DNA of 64,000 bases from an uncultured Bacteroidales bacterium (GTDB taxonomy: Bacteria; Bacteroidota; Bacteroidia; Bacteroidales; F082): assembly GCA_905233685.1 (NCBI GenBank), contig CAJOEZ010000005.1, positions 61,388 to 125,387 of the forward strand, read 5' to 3'. The position numbers were made by a program, and so were the translations under genes. Positions 34,276-42,608 of this stretch are shown here, piece after piece. The notes under the pieces were generated by a model. It saw only the letters and a list, made by a program, of their open reading frames with translations. It had not been told where the DNA came from and searched no databases. Numbering within the stretch: the first letter of the stretch is position 1; each line of letters starts with the position of its first letter.

Positions 34276-34283
34276 CAAAAATA
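34276..34283 (-). promoter_or_regulatory. Promoter -7 box of dut operon
   Basis: Minus strand TATTTTTG matches TAnnTTTG. A near-match TATTTTCG on the plus strand (34318-34325) may serve corA. Confidence 0.55.
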
Positions 34284-34392
34284 GTGCTATTATTTGGATT
34301 GGGTTGAAAAAAATCCGTATTTTCGCGGCGCGAAAAAAATCTTTTGCGCCGATGTAAACAGAGTATTCACCTAAAAGAAAGGGGGTAGGCCT

Positions 34393-35310
34393 ATGATTAA
34401 CAGCCTGAAAATCGGGAATTTGACTTGGCGTCATCTCAACAACCCAACGGAAGAGGATTTTGAATTTTTGAAAGACCGTTTCCATTTCCACCCCTTAGAC
34501 ATCGAGGACTGCAAATCGGTGAATCAACGCCCGAAAATCGACATTTACGATGATTACTATTTCCTCATCCTGCATTTTCCCAACTTCGACCGCCAAAACA
34601 AGTTTGTGAAAATCAAGGAAGTGAAGATTTTCTGGGGCAAGGATTACATCATCTCCATCGAGAAGAATCCTTGGGGTGTGTCGCAACTCTTCGAGGAGTA
34701 TGAGGAACGCATCAAGAACGAGGAGGAACTGAATATCAAGACCTCCGACCTGTTGCTCTACCGCATCCTCGAAAAACTCATGACCGAGTCGGTGTATTTG
34801 CTGCGCAAAGTCGGCTTGGACGTGGAATTAATCAACCGCGAGCTGCTTCAGGAAAAGCAGGTGAAAATCATCGAGCGCATCAGCGTGACGCGCAAGAACC
34901 TCATCCTCATCAACACCATTTTCAAGCCACAGTTGAGGCTCTTCCACTTGTTTGAAACGGGTAAAGTAACCGGCTTCACCGACGATGTGGAGTACATGGA
35001 AGACTACTGGGGCAACATCCTCGACTACCTGCAAAAGGTGTGGGACATGACTGAGGACTACGAAGAATTAATTGAGGGCCTTTCGCAAACCTTTGACTCG
35101 ATGCAGACCAACAAGACCAACGAGACGATGAAAATCCTGACCCTCGTTTCGACCATCATCCTGCCTTTGACGTTCATCACGGGCCTTTACGGCATGAATG
35201 TCGTGCTACCTTTACAAGACAAGGCTTGGGCTTTCTGGGCGTTGATGGGATTCATGGCCATAGTCGCTACCTTGTTCTATATCTATTTCAGGCACAAGAA
35301 AATGATGTAA
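34393..35310 (+). CDS. corA: CorA-family Mg2+ (metal ion) transporter
   Basis: 305 residues. Large cytoplasmic N-terminal domain (about 1-240; FHFHPLDIEDCKSVNQRPKIDIYDDYYFLIL), a long helix, and two C-terminal transmembrane segments (about 243-265 and 275-297). The signature GMN lies in the loop between them (YGMNVVLP). A passive Mg2+/Co2+ channel gated by Mg2+, a homopentamer in the inner membrane. A strong ribosome-binding site (GAAAGGGGGT) precedes the ATG. No Mg2+ riboswitch was recognised in the 140-base upstream region. Transcribed alone. Confidence 0.94.
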   Translation: MINSLKIGNLTWRHLNNPTEEDFEFLKDRFHFHPLDIEDCKSVNQRPKIDIYDDYYFLILHFPNFDRQNKFVKIKEVKIFWGKDYIISIEKNPWGVSQLFEEYEERIKNEEELNIKTSDLLLYRILEKLMTESVYLLRKVGLDVELINRELLQEKQVKIIERISVTRKNLILINTIFKPQLRLFHLFETGKVTGFTDDVEYMEDYWGNILDYLQKVWDMTEDYEELIEGLSQTFDSMQTNKTNETMKILTLVSTIILPLTFITGLYGMNVVLPLQDKAWAFWALMGFMAIVATLFYIYFRHKKMM

Positions 35311-35370
35311 TCAGTTTGGAGTTAGAAATGTGTATTTAGGAGTAGCGAAAAGCGATACAATTATACTACT

Positions 35371-35398
35371 CACTCCTAACTATTCACTCCTAACTATT
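35371..35398. repeat. Tandem 14-bp repeat between corA and endonuclease I
   Basis: CACTCCTAACTATT is present twice in tandem (35371-35384, 35385-35398); related motifs (GGAGTTAG, TTAGGAGTAG) occur at about 35318-35344 in opposite orientation. The second copy contains the endonuclease gene's stop codon (35396-35394). Confidence 0.75.
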
Positions 35399-36458
35399 TC
35401 ACGAGAAGCTTCTCGTACTTCACCACAGTACCGTTGCGCATCAGCTTGACGATATAGCAGCCTTGGGACAAATCGGATGGTAAAGTCATGACGAAGTCGC
35501 CGATGGCGTTGCCAGTGGCCTTCATCAAGGTGTGGCCGCACAAGTCGCAGACGACCAACGCATCAAAAGCGTTTTGGTTGCCGCTCACGTGCAGCGTTTG
35601 GCCGCGCTCAATGGGGTTGGGGAAGAGGTAAACCGGTTCTTCCAACAAGGAGTCTTCGATGCTCCAAGTCGGATCCCAAATCATGCGGGCATATTCTGGA
35701 TGGTCTACGAAGGGGTTGCGGTTGTGCTGGTAGTCGTTGTAAATGGCGTTATTGCGGTCTCTTTCCTTCTGGCTCACAGGGTCTTGCTCGTTCCAGCGCA
35801 TGAGCATATTAATAGCCCAAGGCAGGATTTCAGCCTTGTTGGTCATGTCGCTGCTGCCCCAATTGCTGTCCTCGCCGTAATAACGCACACTCATATACAT
35901 CAGGGCGCGGGCAAAGTCTCCTTTGTATTCGTCAATGGGTTCAAAAACGATACCCGAATAGCCCGTGGTCTTGCAGGTGCCTAACTTTGAGCCGTTTTGC
36001 GAAGTCCAAGAGGCCGAGCGTACTTCACCGAAGGGATAATTGGCTCGCTTTCCGTTCACAAATCCATCCACTGGAAAGATGTGGTGCAAGTCGGAGCGGG
36101 GCGTGGTCTGGTCGTTGAACCAGCTCTGCGGCCATGAGTGCTCGCGGTTGTAGCAGTCACCCTCGCCGCTGTAGTTGCCGCATTGGTCTTGGCCTAAATA
36201 ATAGGTATAGGGAGGTGTCCCATTCGGACGGTCGGAATACATGTCCCACACCACGCCGTTGCCTTTGTTGTCGGTGCCCCAGAAGGCATTCCACAACTGG
36301 CTATAAGAAATCGACGTATGTCCTTTGATGATATTATGCAGAGCCACCTTCAATGGGTTGCCTGTCAAGCCGTTGGCGGAGTTATAATAATTGGCGGGTT
36401 GCGCCGAAACCATCAACGCAAAAGTCAGGCAAATAAACAAGGAAAATACTTTTTTCAT
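35394..36458 (-). CDS. Secreted endonuclease I with T9SS sorting domain
   Basis: 354 residues. Signal peptide (KKVFSLFICLTFALMVSA). An endonuclease I/extracellular nuclease domain (about 20-255) has the motif NREHSWPQSWFND and DLHHIFPVDGFVNGKR with its metal-binding His, and cleaves DNA (or RNA) outside the cell. The C-terminal 75 residues (VYLFPNPIERGQTLHVSGN ... LSQGCYIVKLMRNGTVVKYEKLLVK) are a type-A T9SS sorting domain (Por_Secre_tail). A role in scavenging nucleic acid is likely. It follows mntP after a spacer made of a tandem repeat. Confidence 0.93.
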   Translation of the reverse strand: MKKVFSLFICLTFALMVSAQPANYYNSANGLTGNPLKVALHNIIKGHTSISYSQLWNAFWGTDNKGNGVVWDMYSDRPNGTPPYTYYLGQDQCGNYSGEGDCYNREHSWPQSWFNDQTTPRSDLHHIFPVDGFVNGKRANYPFGEVRSASWTSQNGSKLGTCKTTGYSGIVFEPIDEYKGDFARALMYMSVRYYGEDSNWGSSDMTNKAEILPWAINMLMRWNEQDPVSQKERDRNNAIYNDYQHNRNPFVDHPEYARMIWDPTWSIEDSLLEEPVYLFPNPIERGQTLHVSGNQNAFDALVVCDLCGHTLMKATGNAIGDFVMTLPSDLSQGCYIVKLMRNGTVVKYEKLLVK

Positions 36459-36460
36459 GG

Positions 36461-36511
36461 AATCTTTAATTTTTAAATTTTTGAATCTTTAAATTTTTGA
36501 ATCTTTAAATC
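36461..36511. repeat. Tandem 16-bp A/T repeat in mntP-endonuclease spacer
   Basis: The unit TTTTTGAATCTTTAAA is present about twice, with a degenerate third copy. Together they fill the entire spacer from the mntP stop (TAA at 36507-36505, inside the repeat) to the endonuclease ATG. Confidence 0.75.
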
Positions 36512-37071
36512 AAATCGGTGAAAAGATACAATATTGCGATGACCACCATAAACACCGCTGCCGAAAACTCGATGAAACTCAGTTTGCGGGGCATCTTCGG
36601 CGTGAACTCGATGCGAACGGTGAAAAACGACCAGAGGAAGCCGGCAGCAGTCATGGCAAGGAAGAACCATTGGCCGAAAGGCATGAAACAGAAGCTCATG
36701 AGCGACATCAGCAGTGTGTTGAATGCTACCATGATGGAGAGCAGGATGAAATCCCACTCCTTGCTGACGGTGTAGAGCAACTTGCCTTTGAGGATGCGCA
36801 TTGAATCGACAAACATCTTGACAGCCACCACAAGCATCATGACAAACACGACATAGGGCGCGAACTCGGCGACAAATAAATGCGACACCAATTTGCCTAA
36901 ATAATAGCCTATGAGCGCCATCAAGCCCTGCGATACCCCAAACATCAGAGGAATTAGCCATTTCTGCCCAGGCTTGTCATCTGCCCTGACTAAGCCCACC
37001 GAACGTGTAGCCACCGGAGAGGTAAGGCAAAGGACATAGAGGATGCTAATGATGATGGCAGAAGTGGTCAT
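36505..37071 (-). CDS. MntP-like membrane protein (putative manganese efflux pump)
   Basis: 188 residues with six predicted transmembrane segments: IIISILYVLCLTSPV (about 5-20), LIPLMFGVSQGLMALIGYYLG, FAPYVVFVMMLVVAVKMF, FILLSIMVAFNTLLMSLMSFCF, GQWFFLAMTAAGFLWSFF, and SFIEFSAAVFMVVIAILYLF. The duplicated three-helix layout and the FGVSQGLMALIGYYLG and VAVKMFVDS segments resemble MntP (DUF204) proteins, but the usual acidic residue motif of helix 1 is replaced (SPVATRS), so transport is unproven. A -7 box lies four bases upstream of the ATG. Confidence 0.65.
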   Translation of the reverse strand: MTTSAIIISILYVLCLTSPVATRSVGLVRADDKPGQKWLIPLMFGVSQGLMALIGYYLGKLVSHLFVAEFAPYVVFVMMLVVAVKMFVDSMRILKGKLLYTVSKEWDFILLSIMVAFNTLLMSLMSFCFMPFGQWFFLAMTAAGFLWSFFTVRIEFTPKMPRKLSFIEFSAAVFMVVIAILYLFTDLI

Positions 37072-37075
37072 GCCG

Positions 37076-37083
37076 CAAAATTA
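37076..37083 (-). promoter_or_regulatory. Promoter -7 box of MntP-like gene
   Basis: Minus strand TAATTTTG matches TAnnTTTG with only four bases before the ATG; predicts a leaderless or near-leaderless mRNA. Confidence 0.5.
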
Positions 37084-37127
37084 CACATAATTTCAAAAAG
37101 GAGACCCAAATCCAACAAAAAAATCCC

Positions 37128-37135
37128 TATTTTTG
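37128..37135 (+). promoter_or_regulatory. Promoter -7 box of the 1068-aa barrel protein gene
   Basis: TATTTTTG matches TAnnTTTG, 20 bases before the ATG at 37156. Confidence 0.6.
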
Positions 37136-37155
37136 TCGCCTAAAACGAATCGTTG

Positions 37156-40100
37156 ATGCCATCGAAAAAGACATACACGTTCCTGTTTCTGTTGCTCATA
37201 GCTGCAATGCTGCCGGTCAGGGCGCAGTTTTACAACGGCATGAACATGCCCTTTGGGAAGAACCGCGTGCAGTGGACGGATTTCCATTGGTCGTACTACA
37301 TGAATGACAACTTCGATGTGTATTATTACCAAGGCGGCAACGACCTTGCCCGTTACGCGCAGGCCTATGCCAAAGACCAGATTCCGCGTTTGGAAACCCG
37401 CCTCAACAGCCGCTTCAGCAAGAAAATCCAGTTCATTGTGTTCAACAGCATGGGCGACTTCAAGCAGAGCAACATCAACCTTGAGGAGGAGGAAAACGGC
37501 AACACGGGCGGCATCACCAAAATCATCGGCTCGAAGGTGATACTCTATTTCGACGGTGACTATACCCATTTCGAAGCGCAAATCCGCGAGGGCATCACGA
37601 GCCTGTTGTTCAGTCAGGTGATGAATGGCATCAGCATCGGGTCACAGATTCGCAGTTCATACCGCTACGACATTCCAAAATGGTTCCGTGACGGCCTCGT
37701 GGCTTACATCGCAGGCAATTGGGACAGCCACAAGGAAGCCCAGCTGCAACGCGGCATCATGTCGGGCAGCTACAAGAAAATCAACCACTTGCAAGACGAA
37801 GACGCACTGATTGCGGGTTACTCGTTTTGGAATTTCATCGACGAGCAATACGGCAGCAAGTCGTTCAACGACATCCTGACCTTGGCCGAAAACACCAAAA
37901 ACGTGCGCAAGGCCTTGCTTTATGTCACTGGCAAGGAATACCAGAAGTTGGTTGATGAGTGGTATGCGTTCTACAAGGCTCGTTTTGAGACACTTATGGC
38001 CAACCAGCCCACGGATGTCATACCGCTGAAATACAAGAAATACCGTACTTTCACGCAGCCGAGCATCAGTCCGAACGGGAAATATATCGCTTACGTTAGC
38101 AATGACGAGGGCAAAATTCGACTTTGGCTCGAAGACCTGCAAAGCGGCAAACGCGAGCAACTTTTCAAGGCTGGCTACCATTCCGACGAGAACATTGACA
38201 CCTCGTTTCCGCTCTTGGCTTGGCATCCTAACGGCGAGATTTTGTCGTTCATTCTTGAAGAAAAAGGCAAAATCCAACTTTACAACTTGGACATCAATAG
38301 TGGCAAGAAAGCCAATACTTATCTGTTTGATTTACAAAAGGTAAGCTCATTCTCTTACGCTCACAAAAGCCGCAAAATCGTGCTTGCCGCCACGCGTATG
38401 GGTAAGCCCGACATCTATGTTTACAACCTGTTTTCCAACACGTTGGAGCAAATCACTAATGACTATCACACCGACCTGAACCCCGTCTTCACCTTCGACG
38501 ACCGCCAAATCGTGTTCAGCTCGAACCGACAGAACGACACTCTGAAAAAAGATGAGCAAATCGCTTTCCAAAATAAGCAATTCGACCTTTACGCCTACGA
38601 CTATATTAATAAAGGTATGCTGCTCCGCAACCTGACGCAGCAACGCTTTTCGAACAGCATCCTGCCCGAGGCACTGAGGGACGGCAGCCTGCTCTACTTG
38701 AACGACACGAGCGGCTACTATAACCTCTACCAAATCCGCTTCGACAGTGCTATCAGCCATATCGACACGATTGTGCACTACCGCTATTTTGGTAAAAAAG
38801 AGCAACTTACAGACTATTCCGCCAACATCATCGACTACAGCTACCAGCCCCGCGACCACAAAGCCGCCCTGCTGATGGCCGACCAAAAAGGCGAGAAGTT
38901 CTTCATGTCGCCTATCCTGCGCGGTCACGAGCAAAACGTCAGCCAACTCAATCCTTACGCGCAGAAACGTCTCCTTACCGAGTTGGTTCAGAAGGAAAAA
39001 GACACCGTTGTGGAACCCATTTCCAAGCACCGTTTTTCGTCCAGCTACCGTTACTCGAAGCGCAAGAAACAGATTAGCAGTCAGTTTGGGGCCGACTCCA
39101 CGCAAGTCGTGGCACAGAACATTCCAGTACCTACGGCAAAACCTCGACAGAAAGACACTATCCAGCGCCCGAACAACTACTATGTGGAGCTTTTCGCCGA
39201 CCAGCTCATGAGCCAAATCGACTTTTCGAGCATGAACTACAGCTACCAGCCCTTCAGCGGCGGAAGCTCCCCGATTTACCTCTATTCGGGCTTCAACGTG
39301 TTCCTCGGAACGACCATGAAAGACCTCATGGAAGACTATCGCATCGAAATCGGCGTGAAACTCAACACCACCCTCGTGAACAATGAATATGTGCTGCGTT
39401 TCAGCGATTACAGCAAGCGTTTTGACAAGTCGATTACACTGCACCGCTATGTTACCGACAATACCTCGCGCTATTATTACCGCACCTATACCAACGAGGC
39501 GTTTTACACCTTGAGCTATCCTTTCAGCGAGATTCTAAGTTTAAAAGGCACAGCTATTTATCGCCTTGACCACCGCGTCAATTTAGCCATTGATGATTAC
39601 AGCTTGGCCGATAAAGATGTTTATGAAAATTGGGGTGGATTGCGCGGCGAACTTGTTTACGACAACTCAAAGAAAATCGGAACTAACCTGCATGTTGGTG
39701 CGAGAGGGAAAATCTTCGCGGAATACTACCAGAAAATCGCGAAAAATACCACCAACATGGTCGTGCTCGGCTTCGACTATAGGCATTATACCCGCATCAC
39801 GCGCAACTTCATTTGGGCCAACCGCGTCGCGGGAAGCACCTCTTTCGGGCAGCAGAAACTGATTTATTACATGGGTGGCGTCGACAACTGGATTTTGCCT
39901 TCCTTCGACCGAGGCACGCCTATCGACTTTGAGCAAAATTACGCCTACCAAACCCTTGCGACCAACATGCGCGGCTTTCCACAGAATATCCGCAACGGTA
40001 ACAATTTTGTGGTCTTGAATAGTGAGTTGCGTTTCCCATTATTCAGCTTTTTCGCCAACCAGCCTATCAACTACAACTTCATCAAGGACTTCCAAATTGT

Positions 40101-40362
40101 GGCTTTTGGTGACTTCGGCACCGCCTGGACGGGCTGGAGTCCTTACGATTCCAAAAACTCGCTTTTCACCTCGCACTTGCATGACGGCAACTTAGACATC
40201 AGCGTGACGGAGATGAAGAATCCTTGGGTGGGAGGTGTCGGCCTGGGTCTGCGCACTACCTTGCTTGGCTATTTCATCCGGGGCGACATGGCATGGGGCA
40301 TCGAGGATGGGCACATCAGCAAAAAGCCGGTGTTCTATTTGTCATTCAATTTGGATTTTTAA
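37156..40362 (+). CDS. Peptidase MA-like/beta-propeller protein with Omp85-like barrel
   Basis: 1068 residues. Signal peptide (about 1-24). Domain 1 (about 25-280) resembles peptidase MA-like gluzincin folds, but the expected HExxH position reads REGITSLLF, so it is probably non-catalytic. Domain 2 (about 290-640) has PD40/TolB-like propeller repeats (PSISPNGKYIAYVSND, KPDIYVYNLFSNTLEQITNDYHTDLNPVF). The C-terminal region (about 700-1068) is a barrel: it contains NMRGFPQNIRNGNNFVVLNSELRFPL, like the conserved RGF loop and strand of Omp85/BamA proteins, and ends in Phe (SFNLDF). The ATG at 37156 is preferred to the TTG at 37153. It may couple a periplasmic sensor/scaffold to an outer-membrane channel. 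Function unknown. Confidence 0.8.
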   Translation: MPSKKTYTFLFLLLIAAMLPVRAQFYNGMNMPFGKNRVQWTDFHWSYYMNDNFDVYYYQGGNDLARYAQAYAKDQIPRLETRLNSRFSKKIQFIVFNSMGDFKQSNINLEEEENGNTGGITKIIGSKVILYFDGDYTHFEAQIREGITSLLFSQVMNGISIGSQIRSSYRYDIPKWFRDGLVAYIAGNWDSHKEAQLQRGIMSGSYKKINHLQDEDALIAGYSFWNFIDEQYGSKSFNDILTLAENTKNVRKALLYVTGKEYQKLVDEWYAFYKARFETLMANQPTDVIPLKYKKYRTFTQPSISPNGKYIAYVSNDEGKIRLWLEDLQSGKREQLFKAGYHSDENIDTSFPLLAWHPNGEILSFILEEKGKIQLYNLDINSGKKANTYLFDLQKVSSFSYAHKSRKIVLAATRMGKPDIYVYNLFSNTLEQITNDYHTDLNPVFTFDDRQIVFSSNRQNDTLKKDEQIAFQNKQFDLYAYDYINKGMLLRNLTQQRFSNSILPEALRDGSLLYLNDTSGYYNLYQIRFDSAISHIDTIVHYRYFGKKEQLTDYSANIIDYSYQPRDHKAALLMADQKGEKFFMSPILRGHEQNVSQLNPYAQKRLLTELVQKEKDTVVEPISKHRFSSSYRYSKRKKQISSQFGADSTQVVAQNIPVPTAKPRQKDTIQRPNNYYVELFADQLMSQIDFSSMNYSYQPFSGGSSPIYLYSGFNVFLGTTMKDLMEDYRIEIGVKLNTTLVNNEYVLRFSDYSKRFDKSITLHRYVTDNTSRYYYRTYTNEAFYTLSYPFSEILSLKGTAIYRLDHRVNLAIDDYSLADKDVYENWGGLRGELVYDNSKKIGTNLHVGARGKIFAEYYQKIAKNTTNMVVLGFDYRHYTRITRNFIWANRVAGSTSFGQQKLIYYMGGVDNWILPSFDRGTPIDFEQNYAYQTLATNMRGFPQNIRNGNNFVVLNSELRFPLFSFFANQPINYNFIKDFQIVAFGDFGTAWTGWSPYDSKNSLFTSHLHDGNLDISVTEMKNPWVGGVGLGLRTTLLGYFIRGDMAWGIEDGHISKKPVFYLSFNLDF

Positions 40363-40367
40363 GAGAT

Positions 40368-40943
40368 TTATTCGTAAAAACTTCGCTCCTTCATGTAGAG
40401 AAACGACTGTTCCGGCATAAAATGCCGCATATCGCGCCCTTCCTTGACGCATTGGCGGATAAAGGTTGAGGAGATTTCCAAAATCGGGGTTTTCAGGATG
40501 GTGACGGAGGGATGATTAATAAGGTCGCCCCCGTCGTAGCCCTCGCGGGGGAAGACTAACAACTTATAGTTGTCGAGGATTTTTTGGTACTCGCGCCAAC
40601 GGTGCAGGTTTTGGAGGCTGTCCATGCCGCAAATAAAAACAAATTGACAATCAGGATGTTGTTCTGACAGCGCGGTCAAGGTGTTGATGGTGTAGGAAGG
40701 TCGCGGTAGATGCGTTTCGATGTCGCTGACGCGAAAGCGCGGGTCGTCACCAACGGCCAATTGAACCATTTTCAGGCGCTCGTCGTCGTCCAACAGTTCA
40801 TCCTTTTGCTTCAACGGATTCTGCGGCGACACCACAAACCAAAGCTCGTCCAAGTCGGAGAACTCGACCAAATAGTTGGCCAACATCACGTGGCCGTGAT
40901 GGATGGGATTGAACGAACCAGAGTATATGCCGACTTTTTTCAT
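40368..40943 (-). CDS. nadD: Nicotinate-nucleotide adenylyltransferase
   Basis: 191 residues; makes nicotinate adenine dinucleotide in NAD synthesis. The nucleotidyltransferase HxGH motif is in GIYSGSFNPIHHGHVMLA (residues about 5-22), with SPQNPLKQK, and the C-terminal ISSTFIRQCVKEG signature (ISSTxIR). Length is normal. It overlaps gmk by four bases and is the last gene of the yicC-gmk-nadD run; its stop is five bases from that of the converging barrel gene. Confidence 0.95.
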   Translation of the reverse strand: MKKVGIYSGSFNPIHHGHVMLANYLVEFSDLDELWFVVSPQNPLKQKDELLDDDERLKMVQLAVGDDPRFRVSDIETHLPRPSYTINTLTALSEQHPDCQFVFICGMDSLQNLHRWREYQKILDNYKLLVFPREGYDGGDLINHPSVTILKTPILEISSTFIRQCVKEGRDMRHFMPEQSFLYMKERSFYE

Positions 40944-41518
40944 TCTTCAGCGTTCAAAAAGGCTTGAACCGTTTCAAGGATTTCGCGCTTGGCGGTTTCA
41001 AGGTCGTCGTTGATGATGGTGCGGTCGAACTTGCCTTGGGCGAATTCCGTTTCCCATGCAGCCTTGGCGATTCGCTTTTCAATCTCCTCCATCGAATCGG
41101 TCTGACGTTTGATGAGGCGTTCGCGCAGTACCTCCACCGAAGGCGCCTGAATGAATATCGACAGCGCTTGGTCGCCGTAATGGTTCTTGATGTTCACACC
41201 GCCACAAACATCCACATCGAAGGCCACATGCTTGCCTTCTTCCTGCATCTGCGCGACGACGGAAAGCAAAGTGCCGTAGCAGCGGCCTGGATAAACCTCC
41301 TCCCATTCAAGGAACTCGCCATTGGCGACACGCTGCTGGAACTCGTCCATGCTCAAAAAATAATACTCACGGCCGTTCACCTCTTCGCCACGCGGAGGGC
41401 GCGTGGTGGCTGAGACTGAGAAAGCCATTTCAGGGATATTGGCCATGACATGGTTCAACAATGTGGTTTTGCCCGAACCCGATGGGGCGCTGAAGATTAG
41501 CAATTTACCTTTATTCAT
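40940..41518 (-). CDS. gmk: Guanylate kinase
   Basis: 192 residues; GMP + ATP to GDP + ADP. The P-loop SAPSGSGKTTLL (residues about 9-20), the GMP-binding SVSATTRPPRGEEVNGREYYF, and FLEWEEV and DVDVCGGVNIK segments are all standard. It sits between yicC and nadD; the spacer to yicC (137 bases) is built of repeats and hairpins. Confidence 0.96.
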   Translation of the reverse strand: MNKGKLLIFSAPSGSGKTTLLNHVMANIPEMAFSVSATTRPPRGEEVNGREYYFLSMDEFQQRVANGEFLEWEEVYPGRCYGTLLSVVAQMQEEGKHVAFDVDVCGGVNIKNHYGDQALSIFIQAPSVEVLRERLIKRQTDSMEEIEKRIAKAAWETEFAQGKFDRTIINDDLETAKREILETVQAFLNAEE

Positions 41519-41526
41519 AGTTGTTT

Positions 41527-41654
41527 TCTTTTGCTACTGGCTACTGGCTTTTGGCTTTTGGCAGCTTCGACCGAGGCTGTCATTGCGGGCTTGACCCGCA
41601 ATCTCCTCTATGACTTGGCGTTGCCAGAAGCCAGAGGCCAGAGGCCAGAAGCCA
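41527..41654. repeat. Repeats and hairpin in yicC-gmk spacer
   Basis: CTACTGG/CTTTTGG heptad-like repeats (41531-41562) face a complementary set of CCAGAAG/CCAGAGG repeats (41627-41653). Between them is a perfect hairpin ATTGCGGG-CTTGA-CCCGCAAT (41582-41602). The right arm ends at the base before the yicC stop codon. Confidence 0.75.
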
Positions 41655-42527
41655 TTACAAAATATTACAAACTTGTTCCTTGATCTTTTCCAACTCATCC
41701 TTCATCTGCACGACCAACTTCTGGATGTTCACCTCGTTGGCCTTTGAGCCTAAAGTGTTGATTTCACGGCCCATCTCCTGCGCGATGAAGCCGAGTTTCT
41801 TGCCCGCCTGGTCATCGTCGCAGCTCTCGTTGAAGTAGTTGCAATGCTGGCGCAAGCGTACTTTTTCCTCCGTAATGTCTAATTTTTCAAGATAATAAAT
41901 CAACTCCTGCTCGAAGCGGTTTTCGTCATATTGGCCGGAAGTAGTCAATTCAGCAAGGTTCTTCGTCAGACGTTGCTTGATGACCTCGTGGCGGCTCTTT
42001 TCGTAAGGCTCCACCTGTCCCAACAGATTGAGAATCAGTTCGACGCGGTGCAAGAGGTCTTTCTTCAGCGTTTGGCCTTCTTGAATACGGAAACCGTCGA
42101 CCATGTCCAAGACTTGTTCAAGCGTCTCGTTGATTTTGGCAATGAAAGCCTCGTCGTAATTCTCGGCGGGCACGTTGAAAATGCCTGGCATTCTGAACAG
42201 AATATTGGCCAAGTCGGTTGTGGGCGGAATGCCCGTTTGAGCCGAAATCGCCTCGATTTGCGTCTTGTAAGCCTTCACAATGTCAGGGTCAATATGGTAA
42301 GTCTGCGCCAAATCGGTGTCAGTGATGGTGATTGTTGTGTCGATTTTGCCGCGTTGCAACTTGGCGGCAATGCTGTTTCGAATGTCCAATTCCGCAAAAC
42401 GCAACTCGTTAGGGAGCTTAACAGTCAAGTCTAACTGCTTGCTGTTCAATGTCTTGATTTCAACGGTAATCTTTTTTGAGTTATAAGTTTGCTCGGCCAC
42501 GCCGTAGCCTGTCATCGAACGAATCAT
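41655..42527 (-). CDS. yicC: YicC family endoribonuclease-type protein
   Basis: 290 residues. The N-terminal MIRSMTGYG (YicC_N) and the C-terminal ARLRQHCNYFNESCDDDQ-AGKKLGFIAQEMGREINTLGSKANE block (DUF1732) are diagnostic. E. coli YicC is reported to be an endoribonuclease that promotes RyhB decay; other roles are unclear. Cytoplasmic. It is first in an operon with gmk and nadD. A TATTTTTG box lies 19 bases upstream. Confidence 0.94.
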   Translation of the reverse strand: MIRSMTGYGVAEQTYNSKKITVEIKTLNSKQLDLTVKLPNELRFAELDIRNSIAAKLQRGKIDTTITITDTDLAQTYHIDPDIVKAYKTQIEAISAQTGIPPTTDLANILFRMPGIFNVPAENYDEAFIAKINETLEQVLDMVDGFRIQEGQTLKKDLLHRVELILNLLGQVEPYEKSRHEVIKQRLTKNLAELTTSGQYDENRFEQELIYYLEKLDITEEKVRLRQHCNYFNESCDDDQAGKKLGFIAQEMGREINTLGSKANEVNIQKLVVQMKDELEKIKEQVCNIL

Positions 42528-42546
42528 TGTTTTAGAATTTATTGGG

Positions 42547-42554
42547 CAAAAATA
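42547..42554 (-). promoter_or_regulatory. Promoter -7 box of yicC operon
   Basis: Minus strand TATTTTTG matches TAnnTTTG. Confidence 0.6.
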
Positions 42555-42608
42555 CGGTTTTTATCAAAACGACAGTCATCAGAACCACATTTCCACACAA
42601 ACCGACAT

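Noticed and set aside
36473..36961. 162-codon minus-strand frame overlapping the MntP-like gene
   Set aside because: The alternative frame (36505-37071) has clear membrane helices and a promoter; this one is His/Cys/Arg-rich nonsense.
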